NCBI RefSeq assembly: GCF_009618275.1
Contig: NZ_WIAD01000041.1
Location: 1 to 52,035 of the forward strand
Reading direction: 5' to 3'
DNA length: 52,035 nucleotides
Origin: Roseimaritima sediminicola
Lineage (GTDB): Bacteria > Planctomycetota > Planctomycetia > Pirellulales > Pirellulaceae
The stretch's first letter is position 1, and the number at the start of each line of letters is the position of its first letter. Made by a program: the position numbers and the translations under genes. Positions 27,495-36,076 of this stretch are shown piece by piece. The notes beneath the pieces were generated by a model. That model saw nothing but the letters and a program-made list of their open reading frames with translations. It was not told the origin of the DNA and did not search any database.

Positions 27495-27852
27495 GCCAGA
27501 GCCGCCCTCCGCTGTGCGAAGGGCGAAACCATCCCCGGGGGCCGGCGTCCGCGTTCGCTCGCAGGCCGAAAGCCTAGGCCACCCCCTTACGGACCGTTTC
27601 GCCGCACTAATGGCCCGCAGCGCCGCTTTACGGCCTTTAAATTACCGCCATCTTTTCATGGACCGCAGTTTAGCGTATTCTAATTGACGAGCCGGCGAGT
27701 CATGCCGCCCATCCTGGAGGCAAACGGGAAGGGAACCGTGGCACGACTTCTGGCTGGATTAGGATTCACGTGGTTCCGTTTTCCGCGAAGCCGGATGCGT
27801 GAAATTTGTTCAGGACGAGACTGTTTCCACTTGAGTAACCTGGGAATCCGTG
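27495..27852. other. Intergenic region upstream of glutamine synthetase
   Basis: No repeat or convincing gene is seen. A TGGCACG word at 27739 recalls the -24 box of sigma-54 promoters, but the -12 box lacks the needed GC at the right distance. An A/T-rich stretch near 27640-27690 could hold a housekeeping promoter. GGGA at 27842 could serve as a weak ribosome site. Confidence 0.5.
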
Positions 27853-28878
27853 ATGACGAAGAGCAAGTTAGAGTACATCTGGCTCGACGGCTATCAGCCG
27901 ACTCAAACCCTGCGTAGCAAGACGAAAGTCGTCAACGACTTCAGCGGCAAATTGGAAGATGCCGAGATGTGGTCATTCGACGGCTCGTCGACGCAACAGG
28001 CCGCTGGCAACTCCAGCGATTGCCTGCTGAAACCCGTCGCCTGTTACCCCGATCCGGGTCGTCTGGGCGACGCCTACCTGATTATGTGCGAAGTGCTGAA
28101 CAGCGACGGCACGCCGCACCGCACCAATGGCCGTTCGACGATTCTGGACGACGACGACGATTTCTGGTTCGGCTTCGAACAGGAATACACGATCTGGAAC
28201 CCGGACACCAACAAGCCCATCGGTTTTCCGGCCGAAGGCTTTCCCGCCCCGCAAGGTCCTTACTACTGCAGCGTCGGATCGGGCAAAGCGATCGGACGGG
28301 AGATTGTCGAGGAGCACCTCGAGCTGTGCCTGCAGGCCGGCATCAACGTCGAAGGCATCAACGCCGAAGTGATGATGGGCCAGTGGGAGTTCCAGGTGTT
28401 CGCCAAAGGCGCCAAACAGGCCGGCGACGAAGTCTGGCTCGCCCGCTACCTGCTCGAGCGCATCGCCGAAGCCCACAGCGTCTCGATCAACTGGCACTGC
28501 AAACCGGTTCAGGGCGACTGGAACGGCAGCGGCATGCACGCCAACTTCTCCAACAGCCTGCTGCGAACCTGCGGCAGCAAAGAAGTTTACGAACAGGTCT
28601 GCAGCGCCTTCCAGCCGCGGATCCAGGAACACATCGATGTGTACGGTGCCGACAACGACCAACGCTTGACCGGTCTGCACGAAACGCAGTCGATCGACAA
28701 GTTCAGCTATGGCGTTTCCGACCGCGGTGCTTCGATCCGCATCCCGATCGCGACGGTCGAAGGCGGCTGGAAAGGTTGGTTGGAAGACCGCCGCCCGGCC
28801 TCCAACGCCGACCCCTACATGGTCGCCTCGGCGATCATCAACACGGTTCGCGGCGCCAAGGTCAACGCTCCCGCCTAA
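27853..28878 (+). CDS. glnII: Glutamine synthetase, eukaryote-like type II
   Basis: The product is 341 residues, matching the short type II enzyme and not the 470-residue type I. It makes glutamine from glutamate, ammonia and ATP. Key blocks are EYIWLDGYQP, WSFDGSSTQQA, FGFEQEYTIWN, GINAEVMMGQWEFQV, NWHCKPVQGDWNGSGMHANFS and SDRGASIRIPIATV. The ATG at 27853 is preceded in frame by a GTG at 27850; either could be used. Type I enzymes are adenylylated, type II generally are not, so control is probably transcriptional. A strong terminator follows. Confidence 0.96.
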   Translation: MTKSKLEYIWLDGYQPTQTLRSKTKVVNDFSGKLEDAEMWSFDGSSTQQAAGNSSDCLLKPVACYPDPGRLGDAYLIMCEVLNSDGTPHRTNGRSTILDDDDDFWFGFEQEYTIWNPDTNKPIGFPAEGFPAPQGPYYCSVGSGKAIGREIVEEHLELCLQAGINVEGINAEVMMGQWEFQVFAKGAKQAGDEVWLARYLLERIAEAHSVSINWHCKPVQGDWNGSGMHANFSNSLLRTCGSKEVYEQVCSAFQPRIQEHIDVYGADNDQRLTGLHETQSIDKFSYGVSDRGASIRIPIATVEGGWKGWLEDRRPASNADPYMVASAIINTVRGAKVNAPA

Positions 28879-28903
28879 GACCCGGCAAACCCAATCGATT
28901 CCG

Positions 28904-28943
28904 CACCCCGTCCAAGCTCGGTCTTGGACGGGGTGTTTTTTTT
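28904..28943 (+). terminator. Rho-independent terminator of the glutamine synthetase gene
   Basis: CACCCCGTCCAAG and CTTGGACGGGGTG form a perfect 13-bp stem with a six-base loop, followed by eight T's. It starts 25 bases after the stop codon. Confidence 0.96.
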
Positions 28944-29078
28944 GGGGATACCACCCGGTCTGACGAACACCGCCCGGATGCGGGGACCGGCGGCGCGGCA
29001 GCCCGATCATGGTATAACTGACCTCTCAGTCTGCCCCGGTAGTTTTTTCGTGATGCTTGTCGCTGAAATCGGAACGCG

Positions 29079-30071
29079 ATGCCTTTTTCACACCCTTCAG
29101 AGATCATCCTCTCCTCGACCGACCCCGATCTGCCGGATCCTATTCCGCCGGGGCTGGCGCGGTACCGTAACTTTCGCGAGATGGCCCGCGGTGGCAATGC
29201 GCTGCTGCGCAGCTGTATCGATACGGTGGTGGGACGGACCGTGGCGCTGAAGACGTTGTTGCCCGAAGCTCGTCGCGATCGCAACGAACGACGACGCTTT
29301 CTTCGCGAAGCCCGCGTCACGGCCCAGCTCCAGCATCCCAATACGGTGCCGGTGTACGAGATCGGCGACGATCCGGAAGAGGGTCTGTTCTTTACGATGA
29401 AACGGATCTCCGGCGAAAACTTCTTCGAGGTCCTCAAGCGAGTGGCCCGCAATGACCCGGCGACCCTGGAAATGTATCCGGTCCGCGAGCGGATCGAGAT
29501 CGTGATTAATATCTGCCAAGCTTTGGCCTACGCCCACCTCCGCGGCGTCATCCACCGCGATGTCAAACCCGAGAACATCTGGGTCGGCAACTTCGGCGAA
29601 GCCATCCTGCTGGACTGGGGCGTGGCCAAGGTGTGGGGCCACGCCGACGATAACCCGGCGATCGGCTCCAGCGTGTTGGTCGGCACCGAACACAAAAACC
29701 AGGCTCAAACCAACCAACTGCAAACCCTGACCAACCAGGGCATGCGTCCGGGCACGCCGCTGTACATGTCACCCGAACAGGTGCAGGGCAATCGCACGAT
29801 CGACGAGCGTACCGACATCTTCAGTGTCGGTGTGGTGTTGTATGAGATGCTGACGTTGTGCGAGCCGTTCAAAGGCCGCACGATCGACGAAACGTTCGAC
29901 AACATCCGCCGCAAGGACCTGCCACCGCCCAGCCAGCGCGGCACCCGCGACGATGTTCCGCCGGAAGTCGATGAGGTGGTCCTGAAAGCGATCGCCAAGA
30001 ATCCCAACGATCGTTACACGCACATGCGCGATTTGGTCGAGGCCCTGCAGGGGGTAACGGCGAAGCTGTAA
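29079..30071 (+). CDS. Ser/Thr protein kinase with degenerate glycine loop and DWG motif
   Basis: The product is 330 residues. The kinase fold is clear: VALKTLLPEAR holds the ATP lysine, RRFLREARVTAQLQHPN the C-helix Glu, HRDVKPENI near 157 the catalytic loop, and PLYMSPEQVQG the P+1 region. The glycine loop is poor (EMARGGNALLRSC), and the DFG motif reads DWG (LLDWGVAKVW). A Gln/Asn-rich insertion (HKNQAQTNQLQTLTNQG) lies before the SPEQ block. No transmembrane segment is seen. The catalytic Asp residues are retained, so activity is plausible. Confidence 0.9.
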   Translation: MPFSHPSEIILSSTDPDLPDPIPPGLARYRNFREMARGGNALLRSCIDTVVGRTVALKTLLPEARRDRNERRRFLREARVTAQLQHPNTVPVYEIGDDPEEGLFFTMKRISGENFFEVLKRVARNDPATLEMYPVRERIEIVINICQALAYAHLRGVIHRDVKPENIWVGNFGEAILLDWGVAKVWGHADDNPAIGSSVLVGTEHKNQAQTNQLQTLTNQGMRPGTPLYMSPEQVQGNRTIDERTDIFSVGVVLYEMLTLCEPFKGRTIDETFDNIRRKDLPPPSQRGTRDDVPPEVDEVVLKAIAKNPNDRYTHMRDLVEALQGVTAKL

Positions 30072-30194
30072 CGGCTGTAACAGCCTGTACGGGGTCCCCG
30101 GGGCTGCTCGCTCCGCCGCCGCCGCGTTGGCGTACAGCCGCCGCGGGTGTGATGCCGATAGCGTTCCTGTCCGTCCCCCTGGAAAGGAACTGTC

Positions 30195-31256
30195 TTGAAG
30201 ATCTCCCGCTCGACTCTCACCGCCGTCCTGTCGTTGGTCCTTTGCTCCGCCGTCGCCACCGCGGACGATGCCCGCCGCAGCTTGGCCGACAAACACGCCC
30301 CGGCAGGCATCATGGGCGACCACCTGCACGAGCAAGGCGAGTGGATGGTCGAGTACCGGTACATGAATATGTACATGGAAGACAACCGCATCGGCGAGTC
30401 GCGGCTCTCCGATCAAGAAGCCATCGGGCCGCCCGGACCGCCCCCGGGAATCGTCGTCGACGGCATCCGCACCAATGCCGGAGCGGCACCCACGCAGATG
30501 ACGATGGAGATGCACATGATGCATCTGATGTACGGCGCCTCGGACGACGTCACGCTTTACACGATGGTGATGTTGCCCAGTTTGACGATGGATCACATCC
30601 GCGGGGACATGGCCGGTCCGATGCGCGGCACGGACTTCACCACGCACAACAGCGGTTTCGGAGACACGGCCTTCGGAGCCCTGATCCGACTGCATAGCAA
30701 CGACTGCCACGACCTGATCTTCAACCTCGGCTGCAGCGTTCCCACCGGCGACATCTATCGCGAGACATCCATCCCCAGTGGCGGGGCGGTCTCCCAGCCG
30801 CTGCCCTATCCGATGCGGCTGGGCAGCGGCACGTTCAATGCCCGTCCCGGGCTGACCTACAAACGCTACCGCGACTGGTGGTCGGGCGGCATCCAGTTCC
30901 AGACCGATCTGCCAATCGGCAAGAATTACCGCGGTTACAGCGTCAGCAACGAGTTCCGTTTGAACTCCTGGACCAGCGTGCTGCTGAAGGACTACTGGGC
31001 GGTGTCGCTGCGTGGCGAGCACCTCTGGCGGACCTCCTACGACGGAGCCGATCCGGCGACTCCCGACACGATGATCGCCACCAACGTCGAATCCTTTCGT
31101 GGCGGTTACTGGTACAACATCGGCATCGGGACGCAGTTGAACCTAAAGGGCTACTACCTGAATGCCGAGATCGTGCCGACGATCGCACAGGACCTGGACG
31201 GCCTGCAGCTGGAGACGGATTTCTCGGTCATCGCCAGCATCTCCAAAGCCTGGTAG
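30195..31256 (+). CDS. Outer-membrane transporter-like beta-barrel protein
   Basis: The product is 353 residues with a signal peptide (LTAVLSLVLCSAVATA). The rest resembles barrels of the MetA-type transporter family: alternating aromatic strands such as WMVEYRYMNMYMEDNRIG, FGDTAFGALIRL, DLIFNLGCSVPTGDI, and YNIGIGTQLNLKGYYLNAEI. A Met-rich part (TQMTMEMHMMHLMYG) is unusual. The start is a TTG at 30195, supported by GGAAAGGA at 30181-30188. It probably sits in the outer membrane; the solute is unknown. Its stop is followed within 12 bases by family A repeats. Confidence 0.72.
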   Translation: MKISRSTLTAVLSLVLCSAVATADDARRSLADKHAPAGIMGDHLHEQGEWMVEYRYMNMYMEDNRIGESRLSDQEAIGPPGPPPGIVVDGIRTNAGAAPTQMTMEMHMMHLMYGASDDVTLYTMVMLPSLTMDHIRGDMAGPMRGTDFTTHNSGFGDTAFGALIRLHSNDCHDLIFNLGCSVPTGDIYRETSIPSGGAVSQPLPYPMRLGSGTFNARPGLTYKRYRDWWSGGIQFQTDLPIGKNYRGYSVSNEFRLNSWTSVLLKDYWAVSLRGEHLWRTSYDGADPATPDTMIATNVESFRGGYWYNIGIGTQLNLKGYYLNAEIVPTIAQDLDGLQLETDFSVIASISKAW

Positions 31257-31267
31257 TGGGCAGTAGC

Positions 31268-31470
31268 AGTGGCAGTGGCTTCCAGCCTGTGAATGTTCCT
31301 CCACAGGCTGGAAGCCTATGCCACGCTCTCCACAGGCTGGAAGCCTATGCCACATTCTCCACAGGCTGGAAGCCTATGCCACATTCTTCACAGGCTGGAA
31401 GCCTATGCCACATTCTTCACAGGCTGGAAGCCTATGCCACATTCTTCACAGGCTGGAAGCCCGTGCCACG
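31268..31470. repeat. Family A hairpin repeats, seven units
   Basis: One unit in one orientation, then six in the other, each about 29 bases with a CATTCT-type spacer. The last unit ends against the stop codon (TAA, 31473-31471) of the minus-strand gene, so the block fills the whole gap between two convergent genes. Confidence 0.92.
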
Positions 31471-33912
31471 TTACTCGAGGACCCGTTGGTAACGGGCGAC
31501 CGTTTCGGGGTCGCTGGGGCGGCGAGTCAACAGGACGTAGCGGGCGATCTTCGCCGCCTCCGTGCGGTCGCCCATCGCCAGGTGCAAACCGATGGTCGCC
31601 AGCTTGGCGTCGTGCCAAGCCGGATCGCCCTGGGGCAAGCCAGCCGCGATTCGCGTCCAGTACTCGATCGCGCGACTCTTGCCGGCACGCTCTTCGGCTT
31701 CGCCCAACACCTCGGCGGCGCGGCGGATAACCTGCAAATCGTCGGGCGACTCAGCGATTCTTCTCTGCCACAGGGCGTCCGCTTGCTGCCACTGTCCGGT
31801 CCAAACCAGCGCTCGGCTGCGCAGCTCCGCGAGCCTCGTCGGCTGGCCCACGGCCGGCGACTGTGCGTCCGATGGCGAATCGGCAAACGCATCGAGCAGT
31901 CGCAGGATGCCTTGCCCCAGCCGTCTCCGTTGGCCGGCTTCGGTTTGTCCATCGGCCAGCAAGCGACGCACGGCATCCAGCGTGTTTTGCCGGCCGTCCT
32001 CGTCGGTTCCCAGTTCGCCCTGGCCGGGAAGCAGCGTCGCGGGATCGAGGCCGTTGCGGCGAAAGCGATACAGGGCGGCGATCGCCGGATCGCCCGTATC
32101 CATTACGCTTTCCAGCGAGGCGTTACGGAGCGTCGAAAGGTCGGCAAACAGGGTGATCAAGCGGGCGGCCGCAGCTTGACTGGCGGCAACGACCGGCGGT
32201 TCATCCACCTGGGTGACCGCGGTCCTGAACGAACGCACGGCCTCGGCCAAAAGCGCTGCGTCGTACGCGTTCTCTCGCAGTGCGGTCTGCCAAAGGCGTG
32301 CAGCACGGCGGATGGTTTCCACCGAAGCGGTCGCTCCGCCGGACAACCGCCAACGCGCGGCCGCCGCGTGCTGGCGGCCAGCTTCCAACAAACGCACCAA
32401 CCAGTCGATGGCGGTCGACGCCTGCGGGCTGTCGGGCCAGGTACGCACCGTCTGCTGCAACAACTGCCGCAGGCGTCCGTCGTCCGAGGAAGCGGTTTTC
32501 TGCATGCCTTGGGCGACCAGATAAGCGGCCTGCAGGTGCGCCGCCGGTGCTTTGGCATGACCAGGATGACGCTGTGAAACGCGCTGCAGGATGTCGGCCG
32601 CCTGGGACCAACTGTCGCTGGAACCGATGCGTGCCAAGACGGCCGCGGCTTGGGTGGCGTACTTGAGTGCGGCGGCGGCCTCCGTTTCGGCTTCGGCGGC
32701 CTGAACCAACAGTGCCGCCGCGGCCGACAGGTTTCCGCTGCGCAGCTCCTGGCCTGCCTTGGCTGCCAACAACCGCGAATCACCTTGGTCGCCGCGCACC
32801 CGTACCACGCGCAGGGTTTTCGCCTCGGCGCGGCGCCGCGCATACACGCCATGCTGTCGCTCGATCACGTCCAACCAATCGGCCAACGCATCCAGATCGG
32901 GATCGGCCGGGCCATCATCGCTGGTCGACGCCGGTTTGGTTCGCAGCAGGTAGTCCAGCCGCACCAGCTGCAGCTCCAGCGGCGCGGCCACCGCACTGGG
33001 ATCGGCGCCGAAATAACCTCGCAGCAGCTGGTCGGCCGCCTGCAGATCACCGGCGGCCAGCAGCGCTTCGATTCGCAAGGCGAGCAACGCCGCCGACTCT
33101 GCCGTGCCCGCCGCAGCCGCCGCATCGGCAGACAACCACTGCAGTGCGTCCTCGGAGCGTCCCATCGCGATCAACGCCTCGGCGCGAATCCGCCTTGCCT
33201 GTTGATGGGCCGAGGAATCGGGCGACGTCTGCGACAACACCTCGCGGGCTTCGCGCTCCGCTTCGGTCGCCGACGCGATTCGGCTTTCACTCTCCGGTGC
33301 AAACAACCGTCCGCGCCACAGCAACGTCTGCAAGCGTTGCTGGCGGATCGTCTGCAGCAGATCGCGGAGCTCGGGCCGGGTGGCCGGCGTTTGCTGGTCG
33401 ATACGATCGCCGACCGCCTGCCAGCGGCGCAGCGCGTCCGCGGCGTACTGCAGGCCGCGCTGTTGGATCGCCGGTTCGTCGGGCGTGACGGCCAACTGCA
33501 GGGCGGCGTGCTGGACGGTGGCCAACTGGACGATGCCCAGCTGGACCTTCAACCAATCGGCCCGGGCATGATCCGGGTAGGCCTGCAGCAGACGCTCGAT
33601 CGGTTGGCGGGCGGCTTCGGCCAGCGCCTCGGTCCACTGCGTGCTGAGTCGCAGTCGAGCCGCTCGGACCGAGGACCAGCGGATGGCCCAGCGTGCGGCG
33701 GCGTCGGAGGAGAGATCGGTCGCCGCGAACCGTCGGGCGCAAATCGTCTCGGCGGAGTCCAGCATTTCCGCATCGACCAGCGCCGAAATCAAATCGGCCT
33801 GCCAGTCAGCCGAGCGCCGCCCCGGCAGCTCGGCAGCCGCCGCGACAGAGCCGAGCGGGACCAACACCAGAGTCAGCAGCAGGAACCCAACCGACACGCA
33901 ACGATAGAACAT
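31471..33912 (-). CDS. Large secreted or periplasmic alpha-helical repeat (TPR-like) protein
   Basis: The product is 813 residues from ATG 33912. A signal peptide is visible (FLLLTLVLVPLGSVAAAA). The remainder is nearly all amphipathic helix with paired-helix units typical of TPR/Sel1-like solenoids, for example HQQARRIRAEALIAMGRSED followed by ALQWLSADAAA, and RLAELRSRALVWTGQWQQAD. No catalytic motif is seen. The frame extends to 34110 only through a MITE-like repeat, so the longer start is spurious. It probably scaffolds protein complexes in the periplasm; partners unknown. Confidence 0.85.
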   Translation of the reverse strand: MFYRCVSVGFLLLTLVLVPLGSVAAAAELPGRRSADWQADLISALVDAEMLDSAETICARRFAATDLSSDAAARWAIRWSSVRAARLRLSTQWTEALAEAARQPIERLLQAYPDHARADWLKVQLGIVQLATVQHAALQLAVTPDEPAIQQRGLQYAADALRRWQAVGDRIDQQTPATRPELRDLLQTIRQQRLQTLLWRGRLFAPESESRIASATEAEREAREVLSQTSPDSSAHQQARRIRAEALIAMGRSEDALQWLSADAAAAAGTAESAALLALRIEALLAAGDLQAADQLLRGYFGADPSAVAAPLELQLVRLDYLLRTKPASTSDDGPADPDLDALADWLDVIERQHGVYARRRAEAKTLRVVRVRGDQGDSRLLAAKAGQELRSGNLSAAAALLVQAAEAETEAAAALKYATQAAAVLARIGSSDSWSQAADILQRVSQRHPGHAKAPAAHLQAAYLVAQGMQKTASSDDGRLRQLLQQTVRTWPDSPQASTAIDWLVRLLEAGRQHAAAARWRLSGGATASVETIRRAARLWQTALRENAYDAALLAEAVRSFRTAVTQVDEPPVVAASQAAAARLITLFADLSTLRNASLESVMDTGDPAIAALYRFRRNGLDPATLLPGQGELGTDEDGRQNTLDAVRRLLADGQTEAGQRRRLGQGILRLLDAFADSPSDAQSPAVGQPTRLAELRSRALVWTGQWQQADALWQRRIAESPDDLQVIRRAAEVLGEAEERAGKSRAIEYWTRIAAGLPQGDPAWHDAKLATIGLHLAMGDRTEAAKIARYVLLTRRPSDPETVARYQRVLE

Positions 33913-33987
33913 GGAAAATCCAAAATCCCCCTTCCGGGGCCACGACTCAACTCTTGGGCTCGCTCCACAACGCCTCCCGGCGCCGCA

Positions 33988-34107
33988 ACGGCCTGTCGAT
34001 TTAATGAGCCGTTTAGGCGCTAGCCTCGGTTTCGTCACCACAGAACCGGGGCTATCGCCCAAACGGCTCACATCAGCAATGCGTTTTCGAATAAATCGAC
34101 AGGCCGT
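33988..34107. repeat. 120-bp MITE-like element, copy 1
   Basis: The ends are perfect 16-bp terminal inverted repeats (ACGGCCTGTCGATTTA and its complement). Inside, TGAGCCGTTTAGGCGCTAGC is complemented by GCTATCGCCCAAACGGCTCA with few mismatches, so the whole element can fold into a long hairpin around a TTTCGTCACCACAGAA loop. A second copy in the same orientation starts at 34311. Confidence 0.92.
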
Positions 34108-34204
34108 CAATGGTCATGATAACAAAAAACGGCTGGTGCAATTCCGAGATTATTCTTCCGGCATCGCGCTACCGTCGGGCGTAGAGGGCTGTCCATCGAT
34201 CTTC

Positions 34205-34244
34205 ACCCTCCCGGGAGCTTCAAAACCCTCCCGGGAGCGTCAAA
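34205..34244. repeat. 20-bp tandem repeat with CTCCCGGGAG palindrome
   Basis: Two units of 20 bases (ACCCTCCCGGGAG followed by CTTCAAA or CGTCAAA) are joined head to tail between the two MITE-like copies. No gene is visible in 33913-34482 outside these repeats. Confidence 0.85.
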
Positions 34245-34310
34245 GGGATGGCGGCGGGATACCCTCGGGCTCCAGCCGCCGCAGCGGCGAAAGCTTCTTG
34301 CCGGTGGTGA

Positions 34311-34429
34311 ACGGCCTGTCGATTCATTGAGCCGTTTAGGCGCTAGCCTCGGTTTCGTCACCACAGAACCGGGGCTATCGCCCAAACGGCTCACCTAAGC
34401 AATGCGTTTCGAAAAAATCGACGAGCCGT
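34311..34429. repeat. 119-bp MITE-like element, copy 2
   Basis: Nearly identical to copy 1 over the whole length, in the same orientation. The right terminal repeat is partly decayed (ATCGACGAGCCGT instead of ATCGACAGGCCGT), and one T of the TTTTCG run is lost. Confidence 0.9.
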
Positions 34430-34482
34430 CGCGCCGCCGCCGATTCTCCAAGCGCCTTTGAGATAGAGACTCGGCCGCCCCC

Positions 34483-35304
34483 TTAATAGGGTCGTGCGAC
34501 GGCGGCCGTGGCTTCGCCCAAGTCCAGGTTGTCAAAGTCCAATCCGTCCAGGCCGCCAGGCGACTCGGCGTCCGGCGACGTCGGCGTGGGTGCAGGCTGG
34601 TCGCCCGGCGTGCCTGCCGACGGCACCGATGCCTCGGGACCCGCCCCATCTGCCGGCTCGTCGACCGATTCACCGACCACCTGTTCGACCACGGCCCGCG
34701 GGATCGCGCTGACGTTGACCACCTTCAGATTGTTGGCTTCGTTGCATTCGAGCAATTGATCGTAGCTGTCGATGGCGACGACCAACTTCTGCCAGCACAA
34801 CACCTGTTCGCCGGCGCGTCCCATCGACAGGGCGGCGGCCGGCAGGACGATTTGAAACTCGGCCGTTTGGCCCGCACATATCTTTTCGACTCGGTGCACC
34901 GTCGTCGGGCACAGCGGATGGATTCGGTGCAGGACCGCGACCAGCGAGATGCGGAAGTCGCAGACATCGCGGCCGCTGTTGTTTCGCACTGCGACGGCGA
35001 CCGTGGGCCCGCAGTCGACGCCGCCTGCGTTGACCAGCGTGATCGAGATCAGTTCCAGATCGCCGATCTCGTCGTGCGGCACGACGGCCGGCCCGTAGGC
35101 CGTCCCGCGGATCACTCCGCCACCGCCTTGATAGCCGTCCGAACCGTTGCCATAGCGGAGCAACAAGTCGATGACGTGGTCGCAGGTGCGGCGGGCTCCG
35201 AACAGGGCATCGAAATCGTTTTGGGCGCGGGCTGGGGCCGAGGACCCCATCAGGACGCCCAGAAGAACCAGGGCGGCGAAAGTTGAGTTCCAGTAAAGTC
35301 GCAT
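34483..35304 (-). CDS. Secreted protein with CARDB-like domain
   Basis: The product is 273 residues from ATG 35304. A signal peptide (FAALVLLGVLMGSSAPARA) is followed by a conserved cysteine-containing segment (RRTCDHVIDLLLRYGNG), then a beta-sandwich of about 130 residues (DLELISITLVNAGGVDCGP, VAVRNNSGRDVCDFRIS) closing with DSYDQLLECNEANNLKVVNV, the typical end of CARDB adhesion-type domains. The C-terminal tail is Pro/Ala/Gly/Asp-rich. It lies 194 bases downstream of the Tyr/His-rich gene with a terminator between, so it is probably separately transcribed. Confidence 0.78.
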   Translation of the reverse strand: MRLYWNSTFAALVLLGVLMGSSAPARAQNDFDALFGARRTCDHVIDLLLRYGNGSDGYQGGGGVIRGTAYGPAVVPHDEIGDLELISITLVNAGGVDCGPTVAVAVRNNSGRDVCDFRISLVAVLHRIHPLCPTTVHRVEKICAGQTAEFQIVLPAAALSMGRAGEQVLCWQKLVVAIDSYDQLLECNEANNLKVVNVSAIPRAVVEQVVGESVDEPADGAGPEASVPSAGTPGDQPAPTPTSPDAESPGGLDGLDFDNLDLGEATAAVARPY

Positions 35305-35357
35305 CGTTGTTTCTCCCGAGGGATGGTGTTCGTGTTTGAGATCGCTGAAGGGTCTAC

Positions 35358-35394
35358 AAAAAAGGCCCGATGCCTGGGACCAAGGCATCGGGCC
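35358..35394 (-). terminator. Rho-independent terminator of the Tyr/His-rich gene
   Basis: On the minus strand, GGCCCGATGCCT and AGGCATCGGGCC form a perfect 12-bp stem with a seven-base loop, followed by a run of six T's (A's on the plus strand at 35358-35363). It lies about 105 bases after the stop of the 35499-35891 gene. Confidence 0.93.
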
Positions 35395-35498
35395 GAGCGT
35401 GTTGAAGAGCGGGGTCGAGGGCTGCCTAGGCGACCAGCCTGCGAGGGAAGCCCACTTGCCGACCGGTCGCCCTGCAACCGAAGCGCGAGCCGAGTGGA

Positions 35499-35891
35499 TT
35501 AGTAGCAACCCCAGTAGCTGTGGTACACCGGCGTGTAGTAGGTGGTGTAGTACGTGTGGTGGTGGTACAGCGGGCGGTAGTAGGTGTAGGTGCGGTAGCA
35601 GTGCACGTGGCTGTACCGCGGGTAGTAGTAGCGGCTGTAGCCGTGGTAGCCGATGCGGCGGAAGCAGGCCTCCAGGGCCTGGTCTTCGTCCTGCCCGGCG
35701 GCGTCGGCCAACTGGTCGACGTCCAAATCATCCAGATCAAACTCCTGGACATTGATGTCGGCATCGGAGATGGCCAGGGTGTCGGTCGCCGCCAGTTCAT
35801 TGAACAAGTCGTTCTCGTCGGCGTGGACGCTGCAAGCGAGAACCATCGCGGGGACGATCGCCAGAACCAGATTTTTCAGCAACTTCTTCAT
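35499..35891 (-). CDS. Secreted Tyr/His-rich small protein
   Basis: The product is 130 residues. A signal peptide (LVLAIVPAMVLACSVHA) precedes an acidic middle (DADINVQEFDLDDLDVDQL) and a C-terminal tail dominated by Tyr, His and Thr (SRYYYPRYSHVHCYR, LYHHHTYYTTYYTPVYH), with cysteines before it and at the end (WGCY). I know no function for it. The tail could bind metal or be oxidatively crosslinked, but that is a guess. The gene has its own terminator. Confidence 0.82.
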   Translation of the reverse strand: MKKLLKNLVLAIVPAMVLACSVHADENDLFNELAATDTLAISDADINVQEFDLDDLDVDQLADAAGQDEDQALEACFRRIGYHGYSRYYYPRYSHVHCYRTYTYYRPLYHHHTYYTTYYTPVYHSYWGCY

Positions 35892-36076
35892 CGTTTCGAT
35901 CCTTGTGTTGACAGCGTTTTCAGGGGGGAGAAAGCGGTGCTGTCGAAGGTCGCTTTCTCGTGAACGTCAGGTCGTTACGTAGAGAAGCGAAGGGATCGAA
36001 GATGCGTTACAGAGAAAAAATCATTTCTTCTAACGACAGAGGTTGCCAAACGGAAAAAGACATCGCCCCGGCCGGG

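Noticed and set aside
27739-27755. Sigma-54 promoter before glutamine synthetase
   Set aside because: The -24 box TGGCACG is present but the -12 box has GG where GC is required at the right distance; one good box is expected by chance.
31268-31470. CRISPR array
   Set aside because: Units repeat about every 29 bases with near-identical short spacers of the CATTCT type; no unique spacers of 30 or more bases and no cas genes.
33913-34110. Extended N-terminus of the helical repeat protein
   Set aside because: The frame runs through a MITE-like element; the signal peptide starts at 33912.
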